From Thelonectria olida (Eukaryota; Ascomycota; Sordariomycetes; Hypocreales; Nectriaceae): a stretch of DNA of 64,000 nt. The notes under the pieces were generated by a model. It was given only the letters and a program-made list of their open reading frames with translations. It made no database searches and was not told the origin of the DNA. Shown one piece after another: positions 1 to 10,600 of the stretch (position 1 is its first letter; the number at the start of each line of letters is the position of its first letter). The translations under genes and the position numbers were made by a program. The stretch is from NCBI GenBank assembly GCA_020736575.1, contig JAGPYM010000020.1, positions 372,001-436,000 of the forward strand. The letters run 5' to 3'.

Positions 1-542
1 TTCAATACATGATAATGTCTAAGGAATTCTGCGAAACGAATACGCCCCCCAAACAAATGAACAGCCATCACGCTCAGACTGGAAAATCGGGGTGGCGGGA
101 TGAGCAACCGTTCGAGGGACAGCATGTGGGATATAAAGACGATTGGTTGGAACTTGGCTGTCGCTAGCTGTCTAGAGCAAAAGATAATAATAAGTCGTTT
201 GGTTGAAATATGTGGTTTGAAGCTCAGCTTTGAAATGGTAATCGCCAGCGTGTGCCCCTGTCCCAATGCAAACATCAACCGATCCTCAACTGGAGTCCTG
301 TTTGCTTTGTTGATTTATTGGTTTTGGTTGATTTGGTCCCATTCTTTGTCTTTCTTTTCCCATCTTATCCCCAGGAACGCCTCGCTGACAATGCGGAAAG
401 GGAGGAGGTACAAATATTTAAGAAATGGGTTCCCCTCTGGGTGAGAGGGAGACGGAAGGTAGAGGCCCAGAGGATGTATATGTGGTGTAGTAGGTTAGTG
501 CTAGATTGTGAGAGTTGTAGTAAAGGTATTCGCCATCTTGCT
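1..542. other. intergenic, 3' flank of the ANTH gene
   Basis: No gene is recognisable. The open frames here are short and have no family resemblance or splice partners. The part next to 543 is presumably the 3' untranslated region of the minus-strand ANTH gene. Confidence 0.5.
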
Positions 543-2720
543 CTATTGCTGCCAAGGAGTTTGCTGCGCAGGTCGAGGGAATACTGGTACAGTCTCAAGT
601 TGGTCGAGACCTCCACCAATAGGTTGTTGGTTATGTTGCCAACCCATACCCGTGTTGTGGTTAACGAAAGCCCCATGGCGGAACGGATTTGTGCTGCCAG
701 TTGGCTGAGGGACGAGAGCAGCGCCCGCCGTCTGCGGACGTTGCTCTTGGTTCTGAACGGGTGCTTGTACAGGTGCCTGGGTTGCGTGCCTCGCAAATGG
801 ATTCGTGCCAGTCGCTGCTGGGACAAGAGGCGCGGGGGGTGAGGAAACCTGTTGGTTGGGTTGTTGGAAGGGCGAGCTTGAGGTCGAGGAGAAGGGAGAG
901 GTGTTCTGTTGATTGCGGGCAAATGGGTTTGTTGATTGACGGTTAGGGTTGGCGCTGAGAGCAGGTGTAGAGACGGACGTAACCATCGGAGCAGCGGGTA
1001 TGCCCGTTTGCTGGGCCATGAGCATCGACTGGCGGAACGGGTTGGTGCCTGTGGCCATTGGTTGAAGACCTTGAGGCTGACCAGCCTGGATAGGTTGCAT
1101 CGCTTGAGGGCTGGCGGCTGGGAAGCTTGCGACAGAATCTTGCGGGATGGGGGCAAGAGAGCTTGGCTGAAAACCTTGTTGAGGCGAGAATCCTCCAAAG
1201 CCGGTGCTAAAGCTAGGTTGTATTAATTGTGGCAATTGCGGAGCTTGCGACTGTGCCTGTTGCCCGAATCCAGTCGGTTGTTGCTGTTGTTGCTGGAACG
1301 GACCGTTGGGTTGAGGAGCAAAGCCATTTGTTGGCTGGAAGCCTATACCAGTCGGTTGTTGCTGTTGAAAGCCTGCGTTCATCTGTTGCTGAGGCTGTTG
1401 GGTTACCTGGAGTGGTGTTTGGTTTTGTTCGATCGAGTCGAAGAAATCGATAAGGTCGGGATCAGGGCCCTTGTTCGCCTGGGGTTTCGATTCGGGTTTG
1501 GCACTGCTTGAGCTTGTCGTCGGAAATGGGTTGTTCGACGCAGGTTCGGGGAAATCCACTTCCTTCTTCCTCGTTGTCGACAGCAGCTTGCTGCTAGAGC
1601 TCGAGCCACCAGTCTTCTTAACCTCTTGCTCAGCCAGATACTGCCTCCTGTGAACCTCGAAATCTTCGTCGTTGAGATACTCCTCGAGCTGCTTGCCCAA
1701 ATTAACAGGCGCATGCTTCAGCTTAGGGACTTCGACTCGGGTGTGATGCTCGAATTGCCTTGCGATGCTAAGGTACTGCACGACTTGGTCGGTCTGGCGG
1801 GTAAATGTTCGGTAGATGGCCATTGCTCGCTCGGCATCAACTTTGGACATTTCGAAAAAGTGGCCTAGACAGATGGGTCAGTCATGAGTGGGCTGAGACA
1901 TGAGGCATCACGGTGACAGACCAAGAATGGTAATTAGGCCTTGATTGAGCACTTGAAATAGCGCTAGAAGGTCCAAGACGAGGAGCCGGAAGACAGTAAT
2001 TGTGATCTCGTTTTCGGGTTCACTCTCCATGACCTTTTGAAAGCACGATTAGCCCCTGAAACTCACGTCTCCATTGGTTATCAGTATTCCACTTACGTCG
2101 CACTTCAATAGAGCCGTCAGTTGGTGTTGAACTACTTCCGTTTCGCGCAACAGGCCTTTCTCGACTGAAAGCTTCTCAAGCCTCGACTCAGGAGCGCGAA
2201 CCCAATCCGTCTTGGTATCTCGAAACGCTCGCGCTCGTTCCGTCAGGTACTGGGCGTAGTGCCGAATATTCTGTCCTTGTGTCTGGGCTGTAAATCGGTC
2301 AATTAATCGGTCAATTAATCGGCCCAATGACTTGTTCAAGCCGTGCGGGGAAGAGACATACCATCGGTAAAGTTGCTAATGGCGAGGGTGTTTCGATGGG
2401 TAGAGAGGTATGACAGTGTAACGTCTGGAGCGCCTTCCCGGATCATGAGGTGGACGGTGATAAGACTCTTGAAGACGACGGTCCATGTTGAATCGCGCAG
2501 ACGATACTGCAAGGCACGAAAGACCTCACCAACGCCAGCCTCACCGGAGTGCGAGGCTACGAGGATATGTTCGATGTATTTCGTCTTGGGCGGAGCATTC
2601 TGCGCTCTGGCGTTAGCTCGATACGACGGTGTGACGCTGGAGGAGAGGAGGGGACCAGTAGGCGAGACGCACCTTGATCTTGGTCGCGCCCTTGACGGAC
2701 TTCTCGAAGGAACTCGACAT
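543..2720 (-). CDS. AP180-like ANTH-domain clathrin adaptor (Yap1801/Yap1802 type)
   Basis: Predicted endocytic adaptor that binds phosphoinositides at the plasma membrane and recruits clathrin and EH-domain proteins. Five exons: 2673-2720, 2362-2599, 2097-2287, 1922-2033 and 543-1864, giving an intact 636-residue frame. All introns are GT..AG; the fourth has a weak GTCTGT donor. The start MSSSFEKSVKGATKIK is typical of an ANTH N-terminus with its basic lipid-binding patch. The ANTH fold covers roughly residues 1-280. The C-terminal half is low-complexity and rich in Gln, Pro and Asn, with five NPF tripeptides (NPFPTT, NPFRQS, NPFARN, NPFARH, NPFRHG), which are ligands for EH domains such as Ede1/Pan1. 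The minus-strand neighbour nearest downstream lies outside the window. Family assignment is firm; which yeast orthologue it matches is not resolved. Confidence 0.9.
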
Positions 2721-4591
2721 GGTGTCGGTTGGGGGAATGCTCGACGGTGATGTCGGACAGGATGAAAGGCGGAGAGGACGATGAGAGGTCGGAGGTCGCG
2801 GGAGGTCGGGGCCGGCGAGGACGGCGATGAGGATACCGAGAGCAAAGACCGGCGTTCCGGGAGAGAGGAGGGGGAGGGGATGAGGAAATGTTGTGGAGCT
2901 GAGCAAGCCGTGAAGCTCGTCGAGTTGTCGTCGGCCGTCGTTTCGTTTGGGTCGCCAGCGCACAACTCAACACGGACGCAGCAACAGAACGTGAGAGAGA
3001 TCCGCATCCACGACTGGGGGGGAGGGGAGGGACGTGGACAACACTTTGGGGGGGGGGGGCGTGTGGAATCTTGTACTGAGCGTGGCAGGACGAGACAAGG
3101 CATGGAGCGCCCCAGCCTACCGTCGAGTTGGAGGTTGGCCCGTCAGGCTCTGTAGTGGGCTCTTTAGTGGACTGGCTCACTGGCAGTGGACTCTCCAGTG
3201 GGGTACCGCCTTGGGCTTCTGCAAAGCGGGATCGAGACCAACGTTCTGAGATTGCGAGATACTTCGAAATGAAGTCGACGTCCTGCTGACACTTGGTGGC
3301 TGGACGTGGTGACTCGCGTACCACGCTATCTCAACGCCGTTTTGGGGCTGGCGACCTGCCACTGTAATCCCAGGGGTGGACGCTGGGGAAGGTCTCGGGG
3401 GTGTGGATGTCGTCACCAGCAAGCAGCGCTGTGGGCACTGATGAGTGACAAGAGCTAACGAGGGAGCTCGCTCTCGAAGATGAAGCTCCACCGAAATTAT
3501 TTCATTTAGATGTCGGGTCCTGCCCAAAAGAGCCCAGGGCAGTTCGGGAAATATCAACGAGGGCAAAGGCAATGATACCAAGCTTAGAGATAAGGAGAGG
3601 CCACGGGTCAAGACAGGTGAGGACGTTCTGGTTGGGTTTTGCCTAGAAACTCCAGGCAGGCATCTCGTTACTTCTGCCGACTGCTCGTTTGCTTGTAACA
3701 TGTAGTTCACGTGTCACAACGGCTGGGGCCGTGACTGGGCTGTGGGCTGCAAAATCCCGATCTTTCATTTGATGGACGCGGCAGATGCAGCATGGGGACA
3801 GCGATGGGGTACGGGATTCGTAATCGAAAAGAAATGCAAGTCATGGATGGCGCAGCTAATCTCGATATTGCAAAGGCATGGGACACGTCAAGACTCATTT
3901 TGTCCTCGGTTTCAACGTTTTCATATATTATCTAGATAGGCACTCAAGCCTTTTGTCGCTCGGGGCGCAGCTTCAAGAAAGGCAATAGAAAAGGGAACAT
4001 TGAGGCCAAAAGAAAAAGGCAGCAACGGGATACACATGTTGCCTAACGAGCAAACTTACCTCATCGTTCGTCCCATGTTTAGACACACACGATCCATGCT
4101 TCCAGACCACAAGAACAACCTTCCATTCGTAATAAGTCAGAGCTTTTTTCCATCGCGTTCGATGTAAACAAGGTCGGTGTGCTCGAACGCCCATTTCATA
4201 GTACCACCTCACCTCGCCCCGAGACCACTTAAGCCCCCGAAAGGGAGGGTTTCGAGGTCCGGAGAGGTGGTACACATCATATTAAACACGCGGTTCTCAT
4301 CATCTGCGAATTTCAAGTCAGTAAGCGCGGCAATTGCGGTTGTGGTGGCAGGTACTCACATTTATTTGAATGGAAGGGTCATAAGGAAAAAAGAGAAAAG
4401 AAGAAATCGCGAGCCGCAATCTGAGAATTTAAAGAGGACCCTGTCGCGGAAGGCGCGTAGTGGGGTTCTTCGGCATAACTTTTTCCCCGGCGCAGCTCAC
4501 CACCTCATGATGAGAGTCGGCCCACCAGATACTTGACCTTTATCATGACTCAATTACTTCAATTGTCGGGTTTTTAGGTCAATTTTCGGCC
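2721..4591. other. divergent intergenic region between ANTH and AspRS genes
   Basis: This 1.9-kb stretch lies between two divergently transcribed genes and must contain both promoters. A run of about 13 G occurs near 3045-3058. A 177-codon open frame on the minus strand (3177-3710) is low-complexity (Ser/Leu/Pro/Arg) and unlike any family I know, so I do not call it. Nothing else is supported. Confidence 0.5.
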
Positions 4592-6777
4592 ATGGTGCTT
4601 CCGCTGTCTCGCCGTAGCTTTGCGGTACGTTGTGGCGCTCGTACGGGCTCTCTAGCATTGCTCGGGGCTCGACAATGCCTCTCGAGGAACTTTGCCCAGA
4701 GCACTTTCGTTCATGCTTCAAAGCGGGAAGCACTCTTGGGCGCATGGGATAAATGTATGATGTGCAATTGAGATGGCCCTTGAGCACCATAGCTTACTTT
4801 ATCACACCAGATAACAACGGCAACATCCCTCTCGAAAATGGCGCAGACAACAGACGGGTTGGCTTCCTCGGAAAAAGAAGGAATGTCTCCAAGAACCTCT
4901 CCTTTGCCGATCTCACCACTCCCTCCGGCGAATTGATTCAAATATGTTCCGATGCCGGCAACGACGCGGAGGCCCACTCTATCTTCCGCCAGATTCCAGC
5001 CAATAGCCCTGTCCTCATCAATGTCCAGCAAGAAGCAGTCGAGTCCTCCCGGGAGGCACTCAACGAAGCTTCCACCAAGACCACCGTCTACCTCAAAGAC
5101 ATCCGAGCTCTCAACACCGTTCCACAAAACCTCATTGTCACTCCCGAAGTCCAATTCCCTCAGACCAAGCGCCACTATCAGATTCGCTTCCATCCAGAGC
5201 TGCAGGCCCGGCTCAAGTTCCGATCATGGCTAAAGGGAGAGCTTACCCAGGGTTTACTGAAAAAGGGATTTACGGACATTGAGACGCCTACTCTCTTCAA
5301 ATCAACACCTGAAGGTGCGCGAGAATTTCTGGTACCGATGCGTCAGAAGGGCATGGCATATGCGTTGGTCCAGAGTCCTCAGCAGTACAAGCAGGTTTTG
5401 ATGGCAGGAGGAGTGTCGAGGTACATGCAATGGGCTCGCTGCTACCGAGATGAGGACTCTCGAGCCGATCGTCAACCCGAGTTTACTCAGCTAGATATGG
5501 AATGGGCATTTGCTGGAGCTCCTAGGGTTCGTCAGGACATCAACGACATTATGTTGGCTGCGATTGAGGCGTTGCGCCCCGCACGGAGCTATAAAGACAT
5601 TCGAGGAGAACGAGTCCCTGTGGTGTCGGAGATTCCAAACACCCCTCGAGAGCCAACCGAGCACGATGCGCACCAGTTTACCACGCTGAAGTTCCAAGAC
5701 AGCATCCGAGCATACGGAAGCGACAAGCCAGACTTGCGCATCCCGAATCGAGTAAGCAGCTCGAACTCCTCAGATTCTTGGGAACGCACAAGCTGACATT
5801 TTTAGATTCACGAAATACCCGATCTTGAGCCTTACCAGCAATTCATAAGCATGATCACTCACCTAGAAAACCCCATGGTCGAGGCCTTCACATTTCCGCT
5901 TAAAGACTGCTCCCCCGAGCAAGCTCGACAATTCGTCATCCAGTTCATGGACGGACTCCCTACCGCTATGGGTGAGAATCCTGATGGAAAGCCCCAGGTG
6001 CTCATCTGTGACTCGAGCAAACCCTTAAGTGGCTTTTCTTCCCTCGGCTTCGAATTCCAAAGTGTGCTAGACCTTGTCTCAGAGGGCAATGAGCTCAACG
6101 ACGGAGATCTCGTCGTGTTTCAGGCCCGAGAAAAGCCTTCAGGCCAGTACTGCTCGGGTTCAACAAAGATAGGCGAAATCCGAACCGCTCTCTGGAAGGC
6201 TCTTATCGAATCCGGATACATGGAAAAGCCTCGCATGGGCGACCCCGGCTCTCTCCAGTTTGTCTGGGTGACCGAGTTTCCCATGTTCAAGCCTACGGAA
6301 GAGGGTGAGCCGGGCCAAGAAGGCGCAGCTGGAATCGCCGCCTCTCATCACCCTTTCACTGCGCCCCTCTCCAAGGCAGATCTAGAGCTGCTCTTGACCG
6401 ATCCTCTCCAGGCTAAGAGCGCAGCGTATGATCTCGTTCTCAACGGCGTCGAAGTTGGTGGCGGCAGCGAACGTATTCACATCGCGGACTTGCAAGACTT
6501 CATCATGCGCGACATTCTCAAGATGACGGAGAAGCGAATCGGAGATTTTGCGCACCTGTTTGAGGCGCTGCGCTCGGGATGTCCGCCGCATGCTGGGTTT
6601 GCTTTGGGGTTTGACCGGCTCGTGGCACTCATGACGGACACACCCACTGTTCGAGACGTAATGGCGTTCCCCAAGACGATGAAGGGCGAGGATCCGTTTG
6701 TCAAGGCGCCGAGCAAATTGACAAATGAGCAACTCGAGCCTTACGGACTGCAACTCCGACCTCGAAAGGGCCAGTGA
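4592..6777 (+). CDS. MSD1: aspartyl-tRNA synthetase, mitochondrial
   Basis: Class II synthetase that charges mitochondrial tRNA-Asp. Three exons, 4592-4754, 4811-5751 and 5806-6777, join in frame to 691 residues. The start at 4592 gives an Arg-rich N-terminus without acidic residues (MVLPLSRRSFAVRCGARTGS), as expected of a mitochondrial presequence. An OB-fold anticodon-binding domain follows (about 60-170). Motif 2 is visible as ARCYRDEDSRADRQPEFTQL and motif 3 as GFALGFDRLVALM. The bacterial-type insertion domain lies between them. Both introns are 54-56 nt with good splice sites. The length fits fungal mitochondrial AspRS. The gene symbol is by analogy with yeast. It stands alone, divergent from the ANTH gene. 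Confidence 0.93.
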
Positions 6778-7143
6778 ATATTGCAGTCCTTGCGCCATTA
6801 TAAAGGTTTGCGAAAAAATCATTGTGTTTTGCATCAAGCTGTGCTGTCGTAATCCTGACTCATCTATGCTGATGTGGCCTTGGTCGATGTTTCGAGTTGA
6901 GAGTAAATATCAGGCGCATTTTTGTATATAATTGTAACAGTAGTATCCCACCTATACTAGACGACATGTACCAACAGATAGAGAAAAACAGACAAAAGAC
7001 GTCTCAGTGGCAAAGCTTTTTCTAAATAGGTAATTATCGTCTTTGTCAAGGTAGCCTACCTACCCTTGAGCCGGGAGGAGTAAAATTGTCCGCCAGTAGC
7101 CGAGCCTGCCTCTTGGTCTGCAATATCTCGGACCGACCTCACA
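6778..7143. other. intergenic, 3' of AspRS gene
   Basis: AT-rich 3' flank of the synthetase gene leading to the tRNA gene. Apart from the probable 3' untranslated region I see nothing coding. Confidence 0.5.
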
Positions 7144-7242
7144 GGCGATATGGCCGAGTTGGTTATGGCGCCAGGTTAAGGTCAACCTTAACAACCATTC
7201 CTGGTGGAGCAATCCTCTTGGGTTCGAATCCCAATGTCGTCA
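7144..7242 (+). tRNA. tRNA-Leu(AAG) with intron
   Basis: Full cloverleaf. The acceptor stem is GGCGATA paired with TGTCGTC (two G-U pairs), with discriminator A at 7242. The D arm GCC/GGC overlaps a standard A box. The anticodon stem is CCAGG/CCTGG, a long variable arm carries a GGA/TCC pairing (class II tRNA), and the T arm is TTGGG-TTCGAAT-CCCAA with a consensus B box. The anticodon loop starts T-T-AAG-G, so the anticodon is AAG. It is interrupted after position 37 by an intron of about 17 nt. The anticodon region pairs perfectly with the intron (GTTAAGG/CCTTAAC), the usual shape of intron-containing pre-tRNAs. Confidence 0.92.
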
Positions 7243-7918
7243 TTTCTTTTTGGATGTTTGTTGATTTTTGGGTGTTTTGTTATAATGTTCATTTTGCGAG
7301 TAGTGGTGTTGTTGATGCGTGGTTGAATCATTTTGACCTTTTGTGTGTGGTTACGAGGTTGACAGTCTCACTCGGCAGGATCACACACAGGCTTGGCGGG
7401 GCCGAATAATAAGGTCTGACAGAATGCCGAGAAAGAACCAACATGCGAAGTGCTCCTGCCACACGCGTGTTGGTCGCCTGCGGCTCAGCTGGAACCTTGC
7501 GTTACGACTATTCTCACCTTCCGTTTCACGTTTCTCATCCAACTCATTCAATCGCATCATTCATTATATCAAATTAATCACATCAGGAGTAAACATCAAA
7601 TGAAGAAAATGTCGTGTTTGGTATCTTGTGTACGAAGTACTGATTAAAAGTCATCTAAGCCTCGCCTGCTTTCATGTAATGCCATCATGCGTGTGCCGGT
7701 TTTGGATATAGTACAATCCCCTTTCCCGTGTCCGTTTATCAAACTCTCCGCTGTGCGAGTACGTTTTTATCCCGGCCAGGCCCCCATGTTCGAGGGCTTG
7801 TTTGTCCCGAAAACTCCGTGAAAATGAGATCAAAAATGCGTCATCTTGCCAAGAATCCTTGCTACCCTGTCAAAAGCGCAGGGAGTCAAGTAGTTTGGTC
7901 GGTTCGTTTTGACTGATC
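7243..7918. other. intergenic between tRNA-Leu and the GPI-protein gene
   Basis: Apart from the Pol III terminator at its left end I see no gene or repeat. The right end is the 3' flank of the minus-strand GPI-protein gene. Confidence 0.45.
7247..7251 (+). terminator. RNA polymerase III terminator of tRNA-Leu
   Basis: A run of five T begins four bases after the mature 3' end of the tRNA and is the expected Pol III stop signal. Confidence 0.7.
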
Positions 7919-8548
7919 TTAGATCAAGAAAAAACCAAAGGCAGTGGCGCCGAGGGCAAGCACAACAGCCATGGAGGCGGCCTTGCCGTCGCGGAAGCCA
8001 GCAGCAGCATTGTCGTCGTCGTCGTTCACGGCAGACGAAGCGGCAGCAGCGGCGCTATCGATGGCTGAAGACGCAGCGTCGGCCTTGGTGGAGAGATAAG
8101 TCTCAACAGCGCCAGCCTTGGTGGAGAGGTAAGTCTCGACAACATCGCCCTTGGTAGAGAGATAAGTCTCAACAGCCCCGGCCTTGGTGGAAAGGTAAGT
8201 CTCGACGCCGTCGAGGGCGGTGGAAACGTGGGAAGCGGCATCGGAGTAGACGCTGCCGGCCTTGGACTTGACGCCGTCGATGAAGGTGGAGGCGTCGTCG
8301 ATGGCCGAGTTGGCGGCGTCCTTGGCGGACTCGACGATGTCGTCAACGTCGCGCTTCTCGGCCTGGGGGGCTTCGGTGATGACGGAGTCGTAGGCGGCGC
8401 GGATGGCCTGGCCAACGTTGCTGTCGGCGCTGGTGGTTTTGTTAGAAACGATGTGTGTTGGGCGCATGGTGCAGTTCACATACTTGGGGTTGGCATTGGC
8501 AGCGGCCATGCCGGCGAGGGCGAGAACGGTGACCTTGGTGTAAAGCAT
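7919..8548 (-). CDS. small secreted GPI-anchored protein with 11-residue repeats
   Basis: Single-exon 209-residue protein, predicted to be exported and tethered to the membrane or wall. Residues 1-19 (MLYTKVTVLALAGMAAANA) form a clean signal peptide. A dibasic KR at 65-66 could be cut by Kex2. Two N-glycosylation sequons, NCT and NKT, precede it. A four-fold repeat of an 11-mer follows, VETYLSTKAGA with variants GVETYLSTKAGA and VVETYLSTKAD. It is embedded in a longer Ala/Ser/Asp/Val-rich amphipathic helix (about 67-180). The C-terminus has the GPI pattern: a polar N/D stretch, small residues NAAAG, then a hydrophobic tail ending FGFFLI. Only one Cys is present. I know no named family. The 11-mer periodicity resembles perilipin, synuclein and LEA-type helices, which is an inference. 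Confidence 0.82.
   Translation of the reverse strand: MLYTKVTVLALAGMAAANANPKYVNCTMRPTHIVSNKTTSADSNVGQAIRAAYDSVITEAPQAEKRDVDDIVESAKDAANSAIDDASTFIDGVKSKAGSVYSDAASHVSTALDGVETYLSTKAGAVETYLSTKGDVVETYLSTKAGAVETYLSTKADAASSAIDSAAAAASSAVNDDDDNAAAGFRDGKAASMAVVLALGATAFGFFLI
8081..8212 (-). repeat. 33-bp tandem repeat, four copies, coding
   Basis: Four in-frame copies of a 33-bp unit encode the VETYLSTKAGA-type 11-mers of the GPI-anchored protein. Copies differ mostly at third positions and at the last two residues, so they are not a very recent amplification. Confidence 0.85.
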
Positions 8549-10600
8549 GGTGATGGTTTTAGGTGGTTGAGGTGCGTTTAGGTGTTTGTTGTTGTTGTTG
8601 ATGTTTGGTGAAGGTTGATGCTAGTTGGTGTGGAGATGAGAGGTGTAGGTGGAGGAGAGAAACGGTCGAAGGGTCGGAGCGACGGGCTGGTGCTTTATGG
8701 TTAAAAAGTTTGTTGATGTGCGATGGAACAGGAATTTGATGAAAGGGGAACAACGAGACAATATATCTGCTTCTCGCCCAGCGCATTTCATGGCGTGTTT
8801 CAATCTCGCACTCCAGCACAGCATGAAATTGAGCTAAGCTACGACGCCGGGGAGGCTTGGATGGCTTGGGGCCGGCGGCGGAGGCGAAGGGGGCTTGATC
8901 CACAACACGGGGCATTCTTGGGGCAGCCGGGCAATCATGTTCTGGCAAATGTGCGTGTGCCAAGGGAGCTAGCTGGAGAGTCCGTGAGATGGATCGATGA
9001 TACCCGCCATGTTGCGTTTTCGGATCCCCCGTGTTCATTTCACAGGAACAGCGCCTGGTTGTGCCGCTGTTGGAAGTGACGTGCACCGGATCACCGACTT
9101 ATTCTCCTACTCCCCGTCAACCTGTTCAGTGTCTGCTGTGTCTCCGTCCCGTCTTCCATTCAACAGTTGTTGTTTGCCACCCCTGATTGTCCTCCTTTAC
9201 TTGGTACACACATGCTGGTATCCGCCCTATGCACACAGCACGCAGTATCCGTTGCTCGCCCTTACATTACGTAGGCTGTCCTAAGCTCGATGCAAACGCA
9301 CGCGTTTTTGAAACTGCGCCATGTATTGCAATGTCATTAAGGTTGACCTGTTCAGCTGCCCTTGGATGGCAGGGTTGCCGACCCTTGTCTTCCGATGATG
9401 AGATTCCCTGGCCTCGACCTTCTTAACAAGGAAAAATAACTGCTCGCTTTACCCCGGGTCCACAGCGCAATTACATCAGGGCCGCTTCAGTGTGTCAACT
9501 CTATTCCAGTTAGTGGCTGATCCCAATCGTGGCATTTCATTCAGGGAGACACAATCACAAGAAGCTGCACATGGCAGAAGCGACGGGCCACAGTACGAGA
9601 CGCGTTTACCCGCGTGGCTGTGCCTGTCACGACAACTTCCACGGCTTCGATCCAATGCCTTCTTCGCACCGGACATTCACAACCCCCCAAGAAAGAAAGA
9701 AACCCGATGGGTCCCGTCGATCGAAGCTCAAAAATCACTGGAGCCGATGACGATTGTGTTGGAAATCAGCCTACGACTAACCCGCCTTCGGTTGGTGTGT
9801 CCCCTATTTTCAGCAACATTCCGAGAGTCCCGCCCCGCCACTTCGGGAGACGCGAATTCGCAGCGCAACCAGCCACATTGCGTCCGTTTTGCCAAACTGG
9901 GCCGAAACGGTTCGCCGTGTGGCGGCGCAGTCAATTTGCTGCCCTTTTTGGACCACCGTCTGCTTTGCCTTTGCCCTGGGAGGCCTCTACGTCGCTACGT
10001 TTTTGTAATCAATCTGCGACTTTCCATACGAATATTCCCGTCTTCTCACTTGCTGTCAAGGCTTGAACTATCGACGGATGCATTCATCGTCAATCTACCT
10101 CGATACATCCCCATGCAGCCGTGACGTGGCGGTTCAAAATGGCCTAGACCTCTCTACCCAGCTTTCAGCTCGCAAGCCATCCAGACTTGGCGTCATCAAG
10201 CCATCAATCGTTCACCTTATTTTGCACGTTTCCCATGGCAATGACCTATCCCAAGACCTGTGGCTGCTGACGGCTGCTAGGTTGCCTCTCTCTCCGCGGC
10301 AATGCACCCTGGCACGGCAAAGGGCTCTGTGTTGATGAAAGCGAAAGCGGAAGCGAAAAGGGTTCCCTGTCCGTTGAGTGAGGCCCAGGGTACTGCACCC
10401 ACGCGTGAGGAATTGCAGGGACATGATTTCGCTGAAACAATCAAATTCTATCCACAACCGAGCGCTTGTTCAAGACTCGCTCCAAACCCCCCATTGTTGA
10501 AATAATAGCTATCACCTGTACTTGATGCCTATCGAATGAAACGCCCTGACCTACACAACCTCCTGGGGTTTCCTCCCCTGCGAAAACTGCGCATCCTACG
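8549..10600. other. 2-kb intergenic region
   Basis: This contains the promoter of the minus-strand GPI-protein gene and the 3' flank of paralogue A. The longest open frame is 210 codons (9492-10124, plus). It has an Arg/Leu/Pro-rich composition with no domain or signal and is probably not coding. A weak C..C/H-like stretch near 10560 is too degenerate to be called a zinc finger. Confidence 0.45.

Noticed and set aside
2557..3324. 255-codon minus-strand frames over the start of the ANTH gene
   Set aside because: They run through the 5' flank and first intron in the wrong frames; the ANTH protein is explained by spliced exons.
3177..3710. 177-codon minus-strand open frame between ANTH and AspRS genes
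   Set aside because: Low-complexity Ser/Leu/Pro sequence, no family resemblance, and it lies in a shared promoter region.
9492..10124. 210-codon plus-strand open frame
   Set aside because: Composition is Arg/Leu/Pro-rich and random-looking, with no signal, domain or splice partners; overlapping frames on both strands are open to similar extents.
10441..10600. Possible degenerate zinc finger after paralogue A
   Set aside because: Only scattered Cys/His residues with wrong spacing, and no splice acceptor that keeps the frame.
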